Notes under the pieces: generated by a model
The model's input: the letters and a program-made list of their open reading frames with translations, nothing else
Databases searched by the model: none
Told to the model about the DNA's origin: nothing
Source of the DNA: Desulfosalsimonas propionicica
Lineage (GTDB): Bacteria; Desulfobacterota; Desulfobacteria; Desulfobacterales; Desulfosalsimonadaceae
DNA: 64,000 nucleotides
Assembly (NCBI RefSeq): GCF_013761005.1
Contig: NZ_JACDUS010000003.1
Coordinates: 434,001-498,000, forward strand
Direction: 5' to 3'
Made by a program: the position numbers and the translations under genes
Shown here: one piece after another, positions 43,188 to 51,018 of the stretch
How the letters are laid out: every line of letters starts with the position of its first letter
Numbering within the stretch: position 1 is the stretch's first letter

Positions 43188-44288
43188 ATGAAAAAATTGA
43201 CAATTTCCATGGTCCTGTGTCTGATGCTGGCCTGGTCTGCTTCCGGTTTCAGTGCGCGGATCAAGGATCTGACCGAACTGCAGGGCGTGCGCGACAATCA
43301 GCTTTTGGGATACGGCCTGGTGGTGGGGTTAAACGATACCGGAGACAGCGATAAGAACGGGATCACAATGCAGACCGTGGCCAACATGATGGAGCACATG
43401 GGCATGACCCTGGACCGCAGTGAAATCGATGTGGAAAACGTGGCTGCTGTCATGGTCACCGCCAATTTGCCGCCCTTTGCCCGGGCCGGCACCAAAATCG
43501 ACATCGTGGTTTCGTCTTTGGGCGATGCCGAAAGCCTGTCCGGGGGAATGCTTCTGCGCACGCCGCTTATGGGAGCAGACAATGAGGTCTATGCCGTAGC
43601 CCAGGGATCGGTGGTCGTTGGCGGAATTTCCCTTTCCGGGCAGGCGGCCTCTGTTGAAAAAAATCATCCCACGGTGGGCCGGATCCCCGACGGGGCCCTG
43701 GTGGAACGGGAAGTGGGGTTTTCTTTGCCGGGCAACGGCCCGTATGTGTTTCATCTCAAGGAAGCTGATTTTACCACCATTTCCCGGATGGTGACAGCGG
43801 TGAATTCCGGATTTGAGGAAAATATCGCCCGGGCGGTGGACAGCAAGAGCATGGCCGTGGACTTGCCCGCTGATTTTTCCGCCAGCCCGGTGCAGTTTCT
43901 CTCCCGCCTGGAGAATCTGGAGGTCCAGCCGGATGCAAAGGCCAGAATCGTGGTCAATGAAAGAACCGGCACCATCGTCATGGGCGCAAATGTCCGCCTT
44001 TCCACCGTGGCGGTCGCCCATGGCAACATCAAGCTGACCATACGGGAAAGACCCGGTGTTTCCCAGCCCGCCCCGTTTAGCCGGGGAGGGCAGACCGTTG
44101 TGGTGCCTGATACCGAACTGGAAGTGGAAGAAGAGAAGGCCCGTTTCATGGTCATGGAGCGCGGTGTCAATGTGGGTGATGTGGCAGCGGCTTTAAATGC
44201 CATCGGTGTTACGCCCCGGGACGTGATCGCCATTTTTCAGGCCGTAAAAGCGGCAGGCGCCCTTCAGGCCGAGCTGGTTGTGATGTAA
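43188..44288 (+). CDS. flgI: Flagellar P-ring protein FlgI
   Basis: 366 residues. A signal peptide (LTISMVLCLMLAWSASGFSA) precedes RIKDLTELQGVRDNQLLGYGLVVGLNDTGD, the hallmark FlgI start, and the end TPRDVIAIFQAVKAAGALQAELVVM is also typical. ATG 43188 with GAGGGA upstream is used; the open frame further upstream runs within flgH. It forms the peptidoglycan-level P ring. Confidence 0.97.
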   Translation: MKKLTISMVLCLMLAWSASGFSARIKDLTELQGVRDNQLLGYGLVVGLNDTGDSDKNGITMQTVANMMEHMGMTLDRSEIDVENVAAVMVTANLPPFARAGTKIDIVVSSLGDAESLSGGMLLRTPLMGADNEVYAVAQGSVVVGGISLSGQAASVEKNHPTVGRIPDGALVEREVGFSLPGNGPYVFHLKEADFTTISRMVTAVNSGFEENIARAVDSKSMAVDLPADFSASPVQFLSRLENLEVQPDAKARIVVNERTGTIVMGANVRLSTVAVAHGNIKLTIRERPGVSQPAPFSRGGQTVVVPDTELEVEEEKARFMVMERGVNVGDVAAALNAIGVTPRDVIAIFQAVKAAGALQAELVVM

Positions 44289-44312
44289 TGCATGCAAAGG
44301 AAATAAAATCCC

Positions 44313-44630
44313 ATGAAACTGGCACTTGATCCCGCCGTCAGCCTGCCGCAGGCCGGCGCGGGCAAAACCGATGATCCGGCAAACCGCAATGATCCCGAAG
44401 CGCTCCGGGCGATTTGCCAGGACTTTGAGTCCATTTTGATCCAATCCATGTTTAAGGAAATGCGAAAAACCATTCCGGAATCAGAGCTTTTGGATACGGG
44501 CATGGCCTCTGATCTTTTCGACGAGATGATGGATATGGAAGTGGCCCGGGACATGGCCCGAAAGGGGGGTTTTGGTTTGGCAGACCAGCTTTACAGGCAG
44601 CTGCAGGGCACCGGGGAAGGATCGGACTGA
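44313..44630 (+). CDS. flgJ: Rod-binding protein, FlgJ N-terminal domain only
   Basis: 105 residues corresponding to the rod-cap domain of FlgJ (LRAICQDFESILIQSMFKEMRKTIPESELLDTGMASDLFDEMMDMEVARDMA). The C-terminal glucosaminidase domain of enteric FlgJ is absent, the common arrangement in deltaproteobacteria, so the wall-cutting enzyme must be a separate protein. Last gene of the flgF operon. Confidence 0.93.
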   Translation: MKLALDPAVSLPQAGAGKTDDPANRNDPEALRAICQDFESILIQSMFKEMRKTIPESELLDTGMASDLFDEMMDMEVARDMARKGGFGLADQLYRQLQGTGEGSD

Positions 44631-44639
44631 AAAATATTT

Positions 44640-44667
44640 TAAAGTTTTTTTGCAGTCTTGCCGATAA
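44640..44667 (+). promoter_or_regulatory. Sigma-28 (FliA) promoter of flgM-flgN-flgK-flgL
   Basis: TAAAGTTT (44640-44647) and GCCGATAA (44660-44667) both match the extended sigma-28 consensus exactly, but 12 rather than 11 bases separate them. It lies between the flgJ stop and flgM in a 153-base gap. The extra base could lower strength. Confidence 0.78.
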
Positions 44668-44783
44668 GTAATATCAGAAACAGGTAAAACGTATCAAAAA
44701 CGGGCCTGAAAATGAAAATCCGGTGCATTTCGCCCGGATTCGGATTTCAGGCCGGCAGGGATGCAATCAAGGGACATAAGGCC

Positions 44784-45074
44784 ATGAAGATAGATCCGGC
44801 GCATGTGGTAAAGCAGTTTGAGGCCATACACAAGAAGCAGTCTGTGAATGCTGCCGAAAAGACAGCCAAAGCCAGGGAAGGCGACAAGGTGGTTTTTTCA
44901 GAAGAACTCCGTGAAATGCAGGGTGTTAACAACGATATGTCCGCGGACGCACAGCGGCAGGCAAGGCTTGATTCGGTCAAGGAGCAGATTGCAAACGGCT
45001 CCTACTCCCCGGATTCGGTCAAGGTGGCCGAGAGCCTGCTGCAGTATATCGCGGGAACCCAAAGCCATGAATAG
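44784..45074 (+). CDS. flgM: Anti-sigma-28 factor FlgM
   Basis: 96 residues, normal size. It starts MKIDPAHVVKQFEAIHKKQ, has a disordered, charged N-terminal half and a helical C-terminus (DARLDSVKEQIANGSYSPDSVKVAESLLQYI-type; LDSVKEQIANGSY and VAESLLQYI visible) that binds FliA. ATG 44784 is preferred; an upstream ATG at 44712 would add 24 atypical residues. Held inside until the hook is complete, then exported. It overlaps flgN by 8 bases. Confidence 0.92.
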   Translation: MKIDPAHVVKQFEAIHKKQSVNAAEKTAKAREGDKVVFSEELREMQGVNNDMSADAQRQARLDSVKEQIANGSYSPDSVKVAESLLQYIAGTQSHE

Positions 45075-45432
45075 AGCCGAACTGCCGGCATATCTGCGGG
45101 AGCTTCAGGACCTGATCGCCCGGGAGCGCAAGGCCGCAAGCGGATTGCAAGTCGATGAAATGATGGCTTTGACCGGCCGCAAGGAGTCGCTGCTGCAGGA
45201 ATTGCTTCCGGTGGTGGATTCCCTTGGAGAATTGACCGAGCAGGAACGGCAGATGGCCGATGCCGTGTACTCGGAAAACCTTAGAAATGCTTATTTTTTC
45301 TGGTCCGCCCTGAAATGGGTCCGTCAGTCTGTTTGTTTTATCAACGACCAGATATCTCCGGCATCCTACAAGGGCAACGGATGCGTGGCCCGGGCCCGTC
45401 ACAGTGGGGCGCTGCTTTCCGGGAGGGCTTAG
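45067..45432 (+). CDS. flgN: Flagellar export chaperone FlgN
   Basis: 121 residues, mainly helical, beginning MNRAELPAYLRELQDLIARERKAAS with a central coiled coil (MMALTGRKESLLQELLPVVDSL). Position directly before flgK and length match FlgN, the chaperone of the hook-filament junction proteins FlgK and FlgL. Sequence conservation in this family is low, so the call leans on context. Confidence 0.87.
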   Translation: MNRAELPAYLRELQDLIARERKAASGLQVDEMMALTGRKESLLQELLPVVDSLGELTEQERQMADAVYSENLRNAYFFWSALKWVRQSVCFINDQISPASYKGNGCVARARHSGALLSGRA

Positions 45433-45435
45433 GCC

Positions 45436-47100
45436 ATGAGTTTAAATATCGCATTGCACGCCGGGTTAAGCGGGGTTTTGACCCACCAGAAGCAGGTGGA
45501 AGTCACGGGCAACAATATCGCCAATGTCAATACTCCGGGCTATTCCCGGCAGACCCTGAGTGTTTCGCCCGGCAAGGCGATAGACATGAACGGCCTGCTT
45601 CTGGGTCAGGGCGTGGATGCGGAAACCGTTAACCGGGAATATGACAAGTTTGTTTCCGGCCAGCTCGTGGAGCAGGGCGATGTGCTGGGCCGCGAGGAGG
45701 CCAAAAGCAGTCCTTTAGCTGAAATCGAGCGGATCATGGGCATTGGCGAAGATTCCCTGGCCTCGGAAATCGAGGGTTTTTTCGGGGCGTGGCATGATCT
45801 TTCCGCCAATCCGGGCGGCTCGGTGGAGCGCGATCAGGTTATCTACAAGGGAGAAAATCTGCTGGACTCTTTTTCCCAGCTGGAATCCGGGCTTGTGGAT
45901 GTGCGCCGGAATATCAATGACAGCCTGAATGCCGAGGTCAACGGCATTAATCTAAAACTCCAGAAAGTCGCCGAGCTAAACGCCAGTATCAAGGACAAGC
46001 AGTCGTTGGGCCATGTGGCCAACACCGATCTGGACGAAAGGGATGTGGTGGTCAAGGAGCTTTCGGAACTCCTTGGCGTGCAGACTTTTGAAACCGGACA
46101 GGGCCAGGTCGGCCTACAGCTGCCCGGCGGGGTTCCTTTGGTGCAGGGAAACCGGGCCATGGGGTTTGAAGGCTATTACGAGGGCGGAAACCTGCAAATA
46201 CAGATCCGGTCCGGTGATGTTGTCCTGGAAACCGACAGAACCAATTTCGGCGGTAAATTCCGCGGGCTGATGGAATTGCGCGACCAGTTCATCCCTGAAC
46301 TGGAGCAGGATCTCGATGATTTGCGCCACGGCATTGTCACCAATGTCAACGCCCAGCATGAAGCCGGCTATGACCTGGACGGCAATACGGGGCGGTCCTT
46401 TTTCACCCGGCCGGCATCGGTTCAGAGTGAAACCGGATTTGCGGATCCCGCAGCCCTTACTCTGGATACCGGAGAGATCGAGATCAACGATAGCACCATC
46501 ACCATTGATGCACAAAACAATTCCCTTTACGGCATCCGGGATGCCATCAACGACTCCGATGCAGGCGTGATTGCTTCGGTGGTGCATGACGGGACCGATT
46601 ATCATCTGGACCTGACCCCGAAAACCCGGGGAGCGGATGTGGAATCCGATTTCAGCCAGCTCTCCGATTTTATAGATGAAGACACTGACGGGAATTTTTT
46701 TGACGCTGCCGGCTCCGAGCAAATCTCGGTGGCTGTCGATTCCACCGACCAGGTGGCTGCAGCCGGGTTTCCTGAAGGCGCCCCCGGTGACAATGTCAAT
46801 GCGATGGCGATCCATGAATTAAACAGCTCAAAGCTTATCAACGGCGATCAAACATTTGTGGACGCATACGGGCGGATCGCAGCCACAGTGGGAACTGAAA
46901 CCCGGAGAAACACCATGGCCCGGCAGGGTGCGGCCGACACCATGGATCAGCTGGAAAATCTGCGCGAATCCATGGTGGGGGTTTCGCTGGAGCAGGAAAT
47001 GATCAACCTGACCTTGTTTCAGAGGGGGTTTGAAGCCTCCTCGCGGTTTGTGCAGACCATTGATGAAATGATGGGCACGCTTATCGGGTTAAAGAGGTAA
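45436..47100 (+). CDS. flgK: Hook-filament junction protein FlgK
   Basis: 554 residues. The N-terminus contains VEVTGNNIANVNTPGYSRQTLSV, the rod/hook family motif, and the C-terminus RQGAADTMDQLENLRESMVGVSLEQEMINLTLFQRGFEASSRFVQTIDEMMGTLIGL. It joins hook and filament together with FlgL. 3 bases after flgN. Confidence 0.97.
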   Translation: MSLNIALHAGLSGVLTHQKQVEVTGNNIANVNTPGYSRQTLSVSPGKAIDMNGLLLGQGVDAETVNREYDKFVSGQLVEQGDVLGREEAKSSPLAEIERIMGIGEDSLASEIEGFFGAWHDLSANPGGSVERDQVIYKGENLLDSFSQLESGLVDVRRNINDSLNAEVNGINLKLQKVAELNASIKDKQSLGHVANTDLDERDVVVKELSELLGVQTFETGQGQVGLQLPGGVPLVQGNRAMGFEGYYEGGNLQIQIRSGDVVLETDRTNFGGKFRGLMELRDQFIPELEQDLDDLRHGIVTNVNAQHEAGYDLDGNTGRSFFTRPASVQSETGFADPAALTLDTGEIEINDSTITIDAQNNSLYGIRDAINDSDAGVIASVVHDGTDYHLDLTPKTRGADVESDFSQLSDFIDEDTDGNFFDAAGSEQISVAVDSTDQVAAAGFPEGAPGDNVNAMAIHELNSSKLINGDQTFVDAYGRIAATVGTETRRNTMARQGAADTMDQLENLRESMVGVSLEQEMINLTLFQRGFEASSRFVQTIDEMMGTLIGLKR

Positions 47101-47106
47101 TCGCAT

Positions 47107-48048
47107 ATGAAATCCACCCTGGCCATGAATTACCGCATGCTTTCATCCAATCTGGAGCGGGCCTCGAACCGGCTCTATGATTTACGCCAGCAGGCCGCCA
47201 CTGGCAAGCAGATGAACCGCCCGTCGGACAATCCCGCGGGCATCCGGCCCGTACTTGATTACCGGGTCAAGACCCAGGCCGCCGAGCGCAGCCTGAACCA
47301 AATGTCCATGGCTCAGGGGGAGATGCAGGTGCTTGACTCCAGTCTGGACCAGGTGGAAAACATCCTGGTGGCGGCCAAGGAAACCGGAATTGCCGCCATC
47401 AGCGGGGCGGCCAATGAAGCTGACCGCCAGACCTATGCCGATAAGATCGGCCAGCTGCGCGATGAACTGCTCCAGGCGGCCAATACCCAGAACGGGGGCA
47501 AATACATGTACGCCGGATATTCGGAAAGCACGGTGCCTTTTCGGGTGGAGATTCCCGATCCGGCCAATCCGGATGATTGGCATGTGGAGTATGACGGTGA
47601 TGGTCACGCAAAGACCGTGGACATCGGTACCGGCAAACAGGTTCAGGTGGCTTTGCCCGGAAATGAGTTGTTTTTGGGCGATTATGACAATGACGGCACC
47701 ACAGACGCGGACGGTGAAAATCTTTTTGCCGCTTTAAAGGATTTTGAAGCCGCCATAAAGAACAATGACGAGGCAGCCATGAACAATGGCCTGGAAACGC
47801 TCGAGGAGAGTGCCGACCAGGTCCGGCGTCTGCGGGGGCGGATGGGCAACAATGCATGGCGCATCGAGCGGGCCAGCGAGCAGTTAAGCGGTGCGGCCAT
47901 TGAGTTTGAAAAGATCCTGTCAAGCTACGAGGATGCCGACGCACTGGAAGTGTTCTCCAAATTGGTGCAGCAGGAGACCGCATTTGAAGCGGCATTAAAT
48001 GTCACCACCCGTATTTCCAAGCTCTCCATTCTGGATTTTATGCGGTAA
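47107..48048 (+). CDS. flgL: Hook-filament junction protein FlgL
   Basis: 313 residues of the flagellin/FlgL superfamily. The N-terminal helix region is LERASNRLYDLRQQAATGKQMNRPSDNPAGI, and the C-terminal helices read SSYEDADALEVFSKLVQQETAFEAALNVTTRISKLSILDFMR. It is the second junction protein, on which FliC/FliD assemble; those genes are not in the window. Last gene of the flgM operon. Confidence 0.96.
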   Translation: MKSTLAMNYRMLSSNLERASNRLYDLRQQAATGKQMNRPSDNPAGIRPVLDYRVKTQAAERSLNQMSMAQGEMQVLDSSLDQVENILVAAKETGIAAISGAANEADRQTYADKIGQLRDELLQAANTQNGGKYMYAGYSESTVPFRVEIPDPANPDDWHVEYDGDGHAKTVDIGTGKQVQVALPGNELFLGDYDNDGTTDADGENLFAALKDFEAAIKNNDEAAMNNGLETLEESADQVRRLRGRMGNNAWRIERASEQLSGAAIEFEKILSSYEDADALEVFSKLVQQETAFEAALNVTTRISKLSILDFMR

Positions 48049-48078
48049 AAATTTTTTTAAATAAGAAATGATTGATGG

Positions 48079-48104
48079 GCCTGTAAAAGGTTTTTTTTAC
48101 AGGC
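48079..48104 (+). terminator. Hairpin after flgL, likely terminator
   Basis: GCCTGTAAAA (48079-48088) pairs exactly with TTTTACAGGC (48095-48104), loop GGTTTT. The T residues are within the loop and stem rather than after it, so it may act as a weak terminator. It lies 30 bases after the flgL stop. Confidence 0.6.
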
Positions 48105-48231
48105 AGTGTTAAGTTTTAAGTGTTTAAGTGTTAAGTAAAATCAAGATGTTATTTATTGTTGGCGATTATATCAGTTCTGGAACTTTTACGGGAGCATTAA
48201 ATGATTATCAGATCAGAGAAAGGAGTAATTT

Positions 48232-48738
48232 GTGAAGAAAGTATTTTGGCTGATGGCGATGGTTGTTTTTTGTGGTTTTGGTTTTATCAATTCTGCCATT
48301 GCCGAGCAAAAAGCGACAGTGGAAGAAGTTTATGAAATGTGTATCAAAGCGGCAGATGTTCTTGAAGTATTAGGAGATGATGCGCTTTCAGAGTTTAACA
48401 ACCCAGAGGGTGAATTCGTCTGGAAAGATAGTTATGTATTCGTAGCAGACTGTAGTGTTCCCACGGCAGTGGCGCATCCTTTCATCCCGGAATTGATCGG
48501 TCCTGATCAGTCCGAGTTGCAAGGTACAAGAGGAACATATTTTGTTTCTGAGCTTTGCAGTGTTGCCCAAGAGCCGGATGGCGGTTGGTTTGACTACTAC
48601 TGGCCCCGCCCTGGCCACGAAGGAGATTTTCGAAAGATTTCATTTGCCATAAATGTCCCGGGACAGGACTATACTGTCTCTGCCGGCATCTACGACGAAG
48701 AAACGTCTTTGGAAAAATTGAACCGGGAAATGCGTTGA
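48232..48738 (+). CDS. Exported single Cache-domain protein
   Basis: 168 residues. A signal peptide (VFWLMAMVVFCGFGFINSAIA) is followed by a single Cache-type sensor fold: helix VEEVYEMCIKAADVLEVLG, then FVWKDSYVFVADC, VAHPFIPELIGPDQ, and WFDYYWPRPGHEGDFRKISFAINVPGQDYTVSAGIYDE. Such free-standing periplasmic Cache proteins bind small ligands. GTG 48232 has AAGGAG 6 bases upstream. The gene and its upstream DNA are visibly AT-richer than neighbours, suggesting recent acquisition between flgL and csrA. Whether it feeds ligand information to a chemoreceptor is unknown. Confidence 0.78.
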   Translation: MKKVFWLMAMVVFCGFGFINSAIAEQKATVEEVYEMCIKAADVLEVLGDDALSEFNNPEGEFVWKDSYVFVADCSVPTAVAHPFIPELIGPDQSELQGTRGTYFVSELCSVAQEPDGGWFDYYWPRPGHEGDFRKISFAINVPGQDYTVSAGIYDEETSLEKLNREMR

Positions 48739-48816
48739 TTTAGCTATAAAAGTATAACTTGGGTTTCGCCCTCCCATTGTATCTGCCGGCAGTCTCTGTG
48801 TTTATCGTTGACATGA

Positions 48817-48869
48817 CAGGCCGTTCATGTGAAATTTTTATAAGATAGGCATGTCTCATGAACGGCCTG
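48817..48869. promoter_or_regulatory. 13 bp perfect inverted repeat in the csrA leader region
   Basis: CAGGCCGTTCATG (48817-48829) and CATGAACGGCCTG (48857-48869) are exact reverse complements with a 27-base AT-rich loop. No T-run follows, so it is not a clear terminator. It lies 64 bases before csrA and could be an mRNA structure or protein site. Confidence 0.55.
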
Positions 48870-48933
48870 GTTTCGGCCGGGCTTGCCCGGAAAAATCAAT
48901 CCATGTCCGATGCAGCGCCAGGGAGGGCGGCAG

Positions 48934-49176
48934 ATGCTTGTATTGACCCGCAGAGCCGGTGAGGGAATCATCATCGGCGATGATGTGAAAGTCACGATCC
49001 TGGAAAGCCAGGACGGCAAGATCCGAATCGGGATTGAAGCCCCGCGGGATCGGAAAATTTATCGTCAAGAGGTGTATGACCGCATATGCAGGGAGAACCG
49101 GGAAGCCAGTCAGTGGGATGCGGAAAAACGCGATATTCTGGAAGCCGTGCTTATGAAAAAAGGGGGAGGCAATTGA
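48934..49176 (+). CDS. csrA: Carbon storage/translation regulator CsrA
   Basis: 80 residues. MLVLTRRAGEGIIIGDDVKVTIL and IRIGIEAPRDRKIYRQEVYDRI are diagnostic CsrA sequence, including the RNA-binding strand-1 and the conserved Arg44-type residue. The C-terminal tail is extended, as in FliW-partnered CsrA. It blocks ribosome sites with GGA motifs, classically including flagellin mRNA. The Shine-Dalgarno region AGGGAGGGCGG contains a GGA, compatible with autoregulation. ATG 48934 is chosen; the open frame upstream is leader. Overlaps fliW by 4 bases. Confidence 0.97.
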   Translation: MLVLTRRAGEGIIIGDDVKVTILESQDGKIRIGIEAPRDRKIYRQEVYDRICRENREASQWDAEKRDILEAVLMKKGGGN

Positions 49177-49625
49177 GTTCCCAGGAAACTGACCGGAGAA
49201 AAACTCTTCAGACACCTTTTGGGGAGGTATTGTATGATCCTGAAAAAGTGGTCCGGTTTCCCGAGGGGCTTGTGGGGTTTGAAGGGCTGCGCGATTTCGT
49301 TGTGCTTCCCAACAGGGGCAAAGACGACCCCCTGTTTTGTTTCCAAAGCGTTGATGAACCGCATCTGAGCTTTCTTCTGATCAACCCGGCTTTGTTTTTC
49401 CCGGATTACCAGATCGCCCCGGGCTCCGAGGAACTGGAAAAGCTTGCCATAAGTGACTCGGATCCCTACTTTGTGCTCACCACCATTACCTTTCACGATG
49501 ATCAAAGCATTACGCTTAATCTTCTGGCCCCGGTGATCTACACCCCGAAAACCGACCGGGCGCTGCAGGTGATTTTAGACGGGTTCGGATACAAGGCAAA
49601 GACGCCGTTGCCTGAAAACCAATAA
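49173..49625 (+). CDS. fliW: CsrA antagonist / flagellar assembly factor FliW
   Basis: 150 residues. The FliW core is clear: TPFGEVLYDPEKVVRFPEGLVGFEGLRDFVVL, LLINPALFFPDYQI and TLNLLAPVIYTPKTDRALQVIL. TTG 49173 overlaps the csrA stop (TTGA) and has AGGGGGAGG just upstream; it gives a normal-length protein. FliW binds CsrA or flagellin, so free flagellin releases CsrA onto flagellin mRNA. The operon pairing is typical of non-enteric flagellates. Confidence 0.95.
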   Translation: MSSQETDRRKTLQTPFGEVLYDPEKVVRFPEGLVGFEGLRDFVVLPNRGKDDPLFCFQSVDEPHLSFLLINPALFFPDYQIAPGSEELEKLAISDSDPYFVLTTITFHDDQSITLNLLAPVIYTPKTDRALQVILDGFGYKAKTPLPENQ

Positions 49626-49656
49626 AGAGCCACGACCTGGTATGCCGGCAAACATA

Positions 49657-50796
49657 CTACCACGATGGTTCAAGCACCTGCTGTAAGATTTTTTCCGCTT
49701 CCTTGTTCCCGCCTGCAAACCCGGCTTTCAGATCCACATATACCTGTACCGGTGACACGCCGGCAATGGGCACCCGGATATCTTTTTCAATATCAGCCAC
49801 AGTTTTCTCTGAAGGCCGGCAGTACTGCAGGCGCGATGCGGCCTGAACAGGATGCCCCCCGTAAAAAACCCCTGGATCTGCGCTGTGTACCACAGCCACA
49901 TTGGCATCTTTTGCTCCGGTTTTTTCAAATCCCAGTTCATCTGCTTCCAGCTCCGCACTCCCGTAAATCCTTGCCTGAATTTGGCGGTAATAGTTAATGC
50001 CCGAGGCCATGTGCACGGCCGCAGACAATCCTGTAAAGGCCAACTGAAGCCCTTTTTTGCGGCAGTTTGCCGCTATTGTGTTTTCCGCCTGGAGAAAATC
50101 CGCGGATGCGTAAAAAAAGGAAACCGGTTCACGGGAGCTGTCAGCCGATGCCATGTGCTCCAGGATTTTTCGGGGGCGGGCCAATATGATCTGCTGCCGC
50201 CTGTTGTCGATCCATTCCCGGTCCTTTAGAATCTGCTTTACATTGGAAACCAGCCCCAGACTTACCCCTGCCTCTGCGGCCAGATCCCTGGCTTTCCAGT
50301 GCCGGCGTGGATGACAGAGCAGCACCCGCAGAATCCGTGCGGCTTTGGGGCGATTGAGGGATTTCAGGCGTCTTTTGTTGGTATAGGGGTTGGGCCGCCC
50401 CCGGGTGTGGAGAAACAGGCCGTCTATGGCGATTTTGCAGTTTCCGGCAAGATCCATGTATCCTACCTGGTGATTTTGGCAGATTTCAGCAGCCTGTTGG
50501 GATATGTATGGGGCGGTAAACACCGGAAATGCATGGGACCAGTTGTTTTTCTGGACCAGCAGGTGATTGACCGCCTCCCTTGCCAGTCTGGGCTCCCCGC
50601 TGGCGCGGGTATTGACCAGCAGCACACGGGTGCCGGTTTGTCCGAAAACTTCCATGACAAAATCCGGGCCATCGTTGTCGCGGATTTGCCTTTGGACAAT
50701 TGTGCTGTCCACCATTCCGGTTTCATCCAAAAGCGCTTCAAGTTTTTCCTGCACGGTTTTCTGCAGTTCATCTGCGGACAAGGGCTTGCCTGTCAT
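49657..50796 (-). CDS. AbiEi-like protein with winged-helix domain, no visible partner
   Basis: 379 residues. The N-terminal ~150 residues resemble a restriction-nuclease-like fold: PDFVMEVFGQTGTRVLLVNTRASGEPRLAREAVNHLL, then VFTAPYISQQAAEICQNHQVGYMDLAGNCKI. Where relatives would carry ExK, this has NTR, so catalysis is unlikely. A winged helix follows (ILRVLLCHPRRHWKARDLAAEAGVSLGLVSNVKQIL), then a ~180-residue C-terminal domain. This architecture is often named type IV toxin-antitoxin AbiEi-family. No AbiEii-like nucleotidyltransferase lies next to it, so it may be a stand-alone transcription factor. A 20 bp palindrome ~150 bases upstream could be its operator. Convergent with fliW. Confidence 0.7.
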   Translation of the reverse strand: MTGKPLSADELQKTVQEKLEALLDETGMVDSTIVQRQIRDNDGPDFVMEVFGQTGTRVLLVNTRASGEPRLAREAVNHLLVQKNNWSHAFPVFTAPYISQQAAEICQNHQVGYMDLAGNCKIAIDGLFLHTRGRPNPYTNKRRLKSLNRPKAARILRVLLCHPRRHWKARDLAAEAGVSLGLVSNVKQILKDREWIDNRRQQIILARPRKILEHMASADSSREPVSFFYASADFLQAENTIAANCRKKGLQLAFTGLSAAVHMASGINYYRQIQARIYGSAELEADELGFEKTGAKDANVAVVHSADPGVFYGGHPVQAASRLQYCRPSEKTVADIEKDIRVPIAGVSPVQVYVDLKAGFAGGNKEAEKILQQVLEPSW

Positions 50797-50946
50797 TTTT
50801 TTGCATCACCTGTGAGGGCCTTGATATGGGTATTTTTTAATAAAAAAACATCATAATTTTGTTTATAATCATATTTTTAACGCATGTTGAAATATAATTA
50901 TAAATGAACAAAATTAAAAATCAAATAATTTTTATTAATAATATAG

Positions 50947-50966
50947 TGTTCAACATAAGTTGAACA
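50947..50966. promoter_or_regulatory. 20 bp palindrome, candidate operator of the AbiEi-like gene
   Basis: TGTTCAAC-ATAA-GTTGAACA has perfect 8-base arms. A related half-site GTTGAA occurs at 50886-50891. Both lie in a very AT-rich stretch (about 50827-50990) upstream of the minus-strand AbiEi-like gene, which is likely its promoter zone. Binding by that protein is inference. Confidence 0.5.
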
Positions 50967-51018
50967 TTCAAAATAGATGAAATAGGCCATGAAACCGCTT
51001 CGGAGCAGACAAAACGGT

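Noticed and set aside
49640-49660. Small GTATG/CATAC hairpin between convergent fliW and the AbiEi-like gene
   Set aside because: Only 5 bp, low GC and no T-run; not convincing as a terminator.
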